This document shows, piece after piece, positions 5,339 to 6,361 of a stretch of DNA of 6,361 bases. The translations under genes and the position numbers were made by a program. Position 1 is the first letter of the stretch; every line of letters begins with the position of its first letter. Source of the DNA: Leptolyngbya sp. SIO4C5 (GTDB lineage Bacteria > Cyanobacteriota > Cyanobacteriia > Phormidesmidales > Phormidesmidaceae); assembly GCA_010671965.1 (NCBI GenBank), contig JAAHIC010000278.1, positions 1-6,361 on the forward strand. The letters run 5' to 3'. The notes beneath the pieces were generated by a model. That model did no database searches. It was given only the letters and a program-made list of their open reading frames with translations, and was not told the DNA's origin.

Positions 5339-6361
5339 ATGTCCGAAACAGCCCCGATCGCCATTACCTTTGCTAGCTTCATTGCTTTATTTATCGGTGT
5401 GGGTCTTTATGCCAGTCGGCATAAGAGCAGCACTAGCTCAGATTATTTACTGGCAGGCAGGGGCGTTAATTCATGGCTAGCCGCTTTGTCCACCGTGGCG
5501 ACAGGCAACAGCGGCTTTATGTTTATCGGGCTGATTGGATTTACCTATGAAACCGGGCTGTCAGCGATTTGGATCTCGGTCGGCTATTTAACGGGGGAAA
5601 TTTGCGCCTGGCTTTCGATACACAAGCGCCTGCGTCAGAATTCAGAAACGGCTAACTCAGAAACCATTGCTGATTTTCTGGGCCACAGTGTCGAGGGTGG
5701 ACGCTGGATAACGGCGACGGTGGCGCTGCTGACCCTGGGCTTTTTAGGAACCTATGCGGCGGCGCAGCTTCAGGCCGGTAGCAAAGCCCTTAGTGTTTTA
5801 TTTGACTGGGATCTTGCCGTCGGCATTCTGCTAGGAGCGGCAATCGTAGCAATCTACTGCACCCTAGGCGGCATTCGCGCCTCCATCTGGGTGGGCTCAG
5901 TCCAGTCTATTTTGATGATTGGCTCCATGATCTTGCTGGCAGGAACAGCGATCGCCACAGTTGGCGGTTTCAGCGCTTTAGGGCAGCAGCTGAGAGATAT
6001 CAGTCCTGACTTAGTGAGTCCCTGGCCGACCCATCTGTTGTTTGGCGCTGTACCCTTCATCTTTGCCTGGGCCACCTCCGGCTTTGGCGTCATCGGTCAG
6101 CCTCATATCATGGTGCGGATGATGACCATTGATTCGGTGGAAAAAGTCAGTCGCACCCGCAACCTATATCTAGTTCTCAATATTGTTTTGTCGATCGCCG
6201 CTACGATTGTCGGCCTGACGGCGCGGGTGCTCTTACCCGAACTCAGCGGTGGCGACCCGGAACTGGCCCTACCGGAACTGGCCACCCGGCTGCTACCTTC
6301 TCTCTGGGCGTCTGCGGTTGAAATGGTGGCGGAAAACAGACCGACTAACACCAATCCCAGA
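5339..6361 (+). CDS. putP: Sodium/solute symporter, PutP-like, incomplete with scrambled 3' end
   Basis: Inner-membrane transporter of the sodium:solute symporter (SSS) family, likely importing proline or a similar solute with Na+. 341 codons are present of the ~480-500 usual. Hydrophobic segments include about 8-25 (TM1), 46-70 (TM2, with SGFMFIGLIG matching PutP SGWLLMGLPG, so S58 would match the Na+-site Ser57 of E. coli PutP), 76-92, 122-141, 158-176, 183-208, 233-250 and 275-297. SDYLLAGR at 34-41 and GQPHIMVR at 253-260 are SSS/PutP hallmarks. ATG 5339 follows directly on an in-frame TAA, so no earlier start is possible; no Shine-Dalgarno is visible. The frame makes family sense only to about residue 322 (LLPSL). 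Residues 323-341 are translated from sequence in the wrong orientation: the opposite strand of 6304-6360 encodes the TM9 segment expected next. The exact substrate is uncertain. Confidence 0.9.
   Translation, partial: MSETAPIAITFASFIALFIGVGLYASRHKSSTSSDYLLAGRGVNSWLAALSTVATGNSGFMFIGLIGFTYETGLSAIWISVGYLTGEICAWLSIHKRLRQNSETANSETIADFLGHSVEGGRWITATVALLTLGFLGTYAAAQLQAGSKALSVLFDWDLAVGILLGAAIVAIYCTLGGIRASIWVGSVQSILMIGSMILLAGTAIATVGGFSALGQQLRDISPDLVSPWPTHLLFGAVPFIFAWATSGFGVIGQPHIMVRMMTIDSVEKVSRTRNLYLVLNIVLSIAATIVGLTARVLLPELSGGDPELALPELATRLLPSLWASAVEMVAENRPTNTNPR
6303..6361 (-). other. Strand-switched symporter fragment (TM9) at right edge
   Basis: Read on the minus strand from 6360 to 6304, the codons give LGLVLVGLFSATISTADAQ. 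This is the conserved SSS TM9 stretch that should follow LLPS of the same gene on the plus strand and that holds the Ser/Thr ligands of the Na2 site. The fragment is bounded by TCTGGG (6303-6308) and its complement CCCAGA (6356-6361). Simply flipping it back at these repeats leaves the halves in different frames (an early TAG), so bases were probably lost or shifted as well. It is an orientation-switched piece, not a gene. Confidence 0.85.

Noticed and set aside
6103..6354. Minus-strand ORF of 83 codons at the right edge
   Set aside because: Its first part is the misoriented symporter TM9 fragment and the rest is antisense to the genuine symporter frame, so it is not a gene.
6303..6361. Phase-variable invertible DNA segment
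   Set aside because: The flanking repeats are only 6 bp, no recombinase gene is nearby, and flipping the segment does not restore the symporter frame.

Overview
The window looks like a piece of a cyanobacterial chromosome. The palindrome GCGATCGC (HIP1) occurs ten times, at 271, 378, 830, 1008, 1086, 3193, 3256, 4256, 4872 and 5948. About 0.1 would be expected by chance in 6.4 kb, and this density is typical of cyanobacteria. The proteins read as cyanobacterial too, especially the DpsA-type ferritin and the phosphoketolase. Genus cannot be judged from this sequence alone.

Layout: the left two thirds is a leftward gene set in the order xfp (phosphoketolase, 4126-1739), a histidine-phosphatase-family protein (1604-966) and ackA (acetate kinase, from 805 and running off the left edge). 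Gaps between these genes are 134 and 160 nt. A divergent intergenic region of about 550 nt then precedes a rightward dps (4677-5210), which ends in a strong intrinsic terminator. A rightward sodium/solute symporter gene of the PutP type (from 5339) runs off the right edge.

Function: phosphoketolase splits xylulose-5-P or fructose-6-P with phosphate to give acetyl-phosphate. Acetate kinase turns acetyl-phosphate into acetate and ATP. The leftward set is therefore a compact sugar-phosphate to acetate bypass with an uncharacterised phosphatase in the middle. Dps (iron storage and oxidative protection) and the symporter are separate units with no evident link to it.

The most striking observation concerns the edges. 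At the right edge the symporter frame stops making family sense near 6304, and the last 57 nt encode, on the opposite strand, the conserved symporter TM9 sequence ending in STADAQ. At the left edge ackA runs into a perfect 23-bp inverted repeat with a 5-nt loop. Both ends thus carry fold-back or strand-switched sequence, which suggests that the window is a whole contig ending in chimeric junctions (amplification or assembly artefacts) rather than a new biological system. I saw no mobile element, CRISPR array, tRNA or rRNA.
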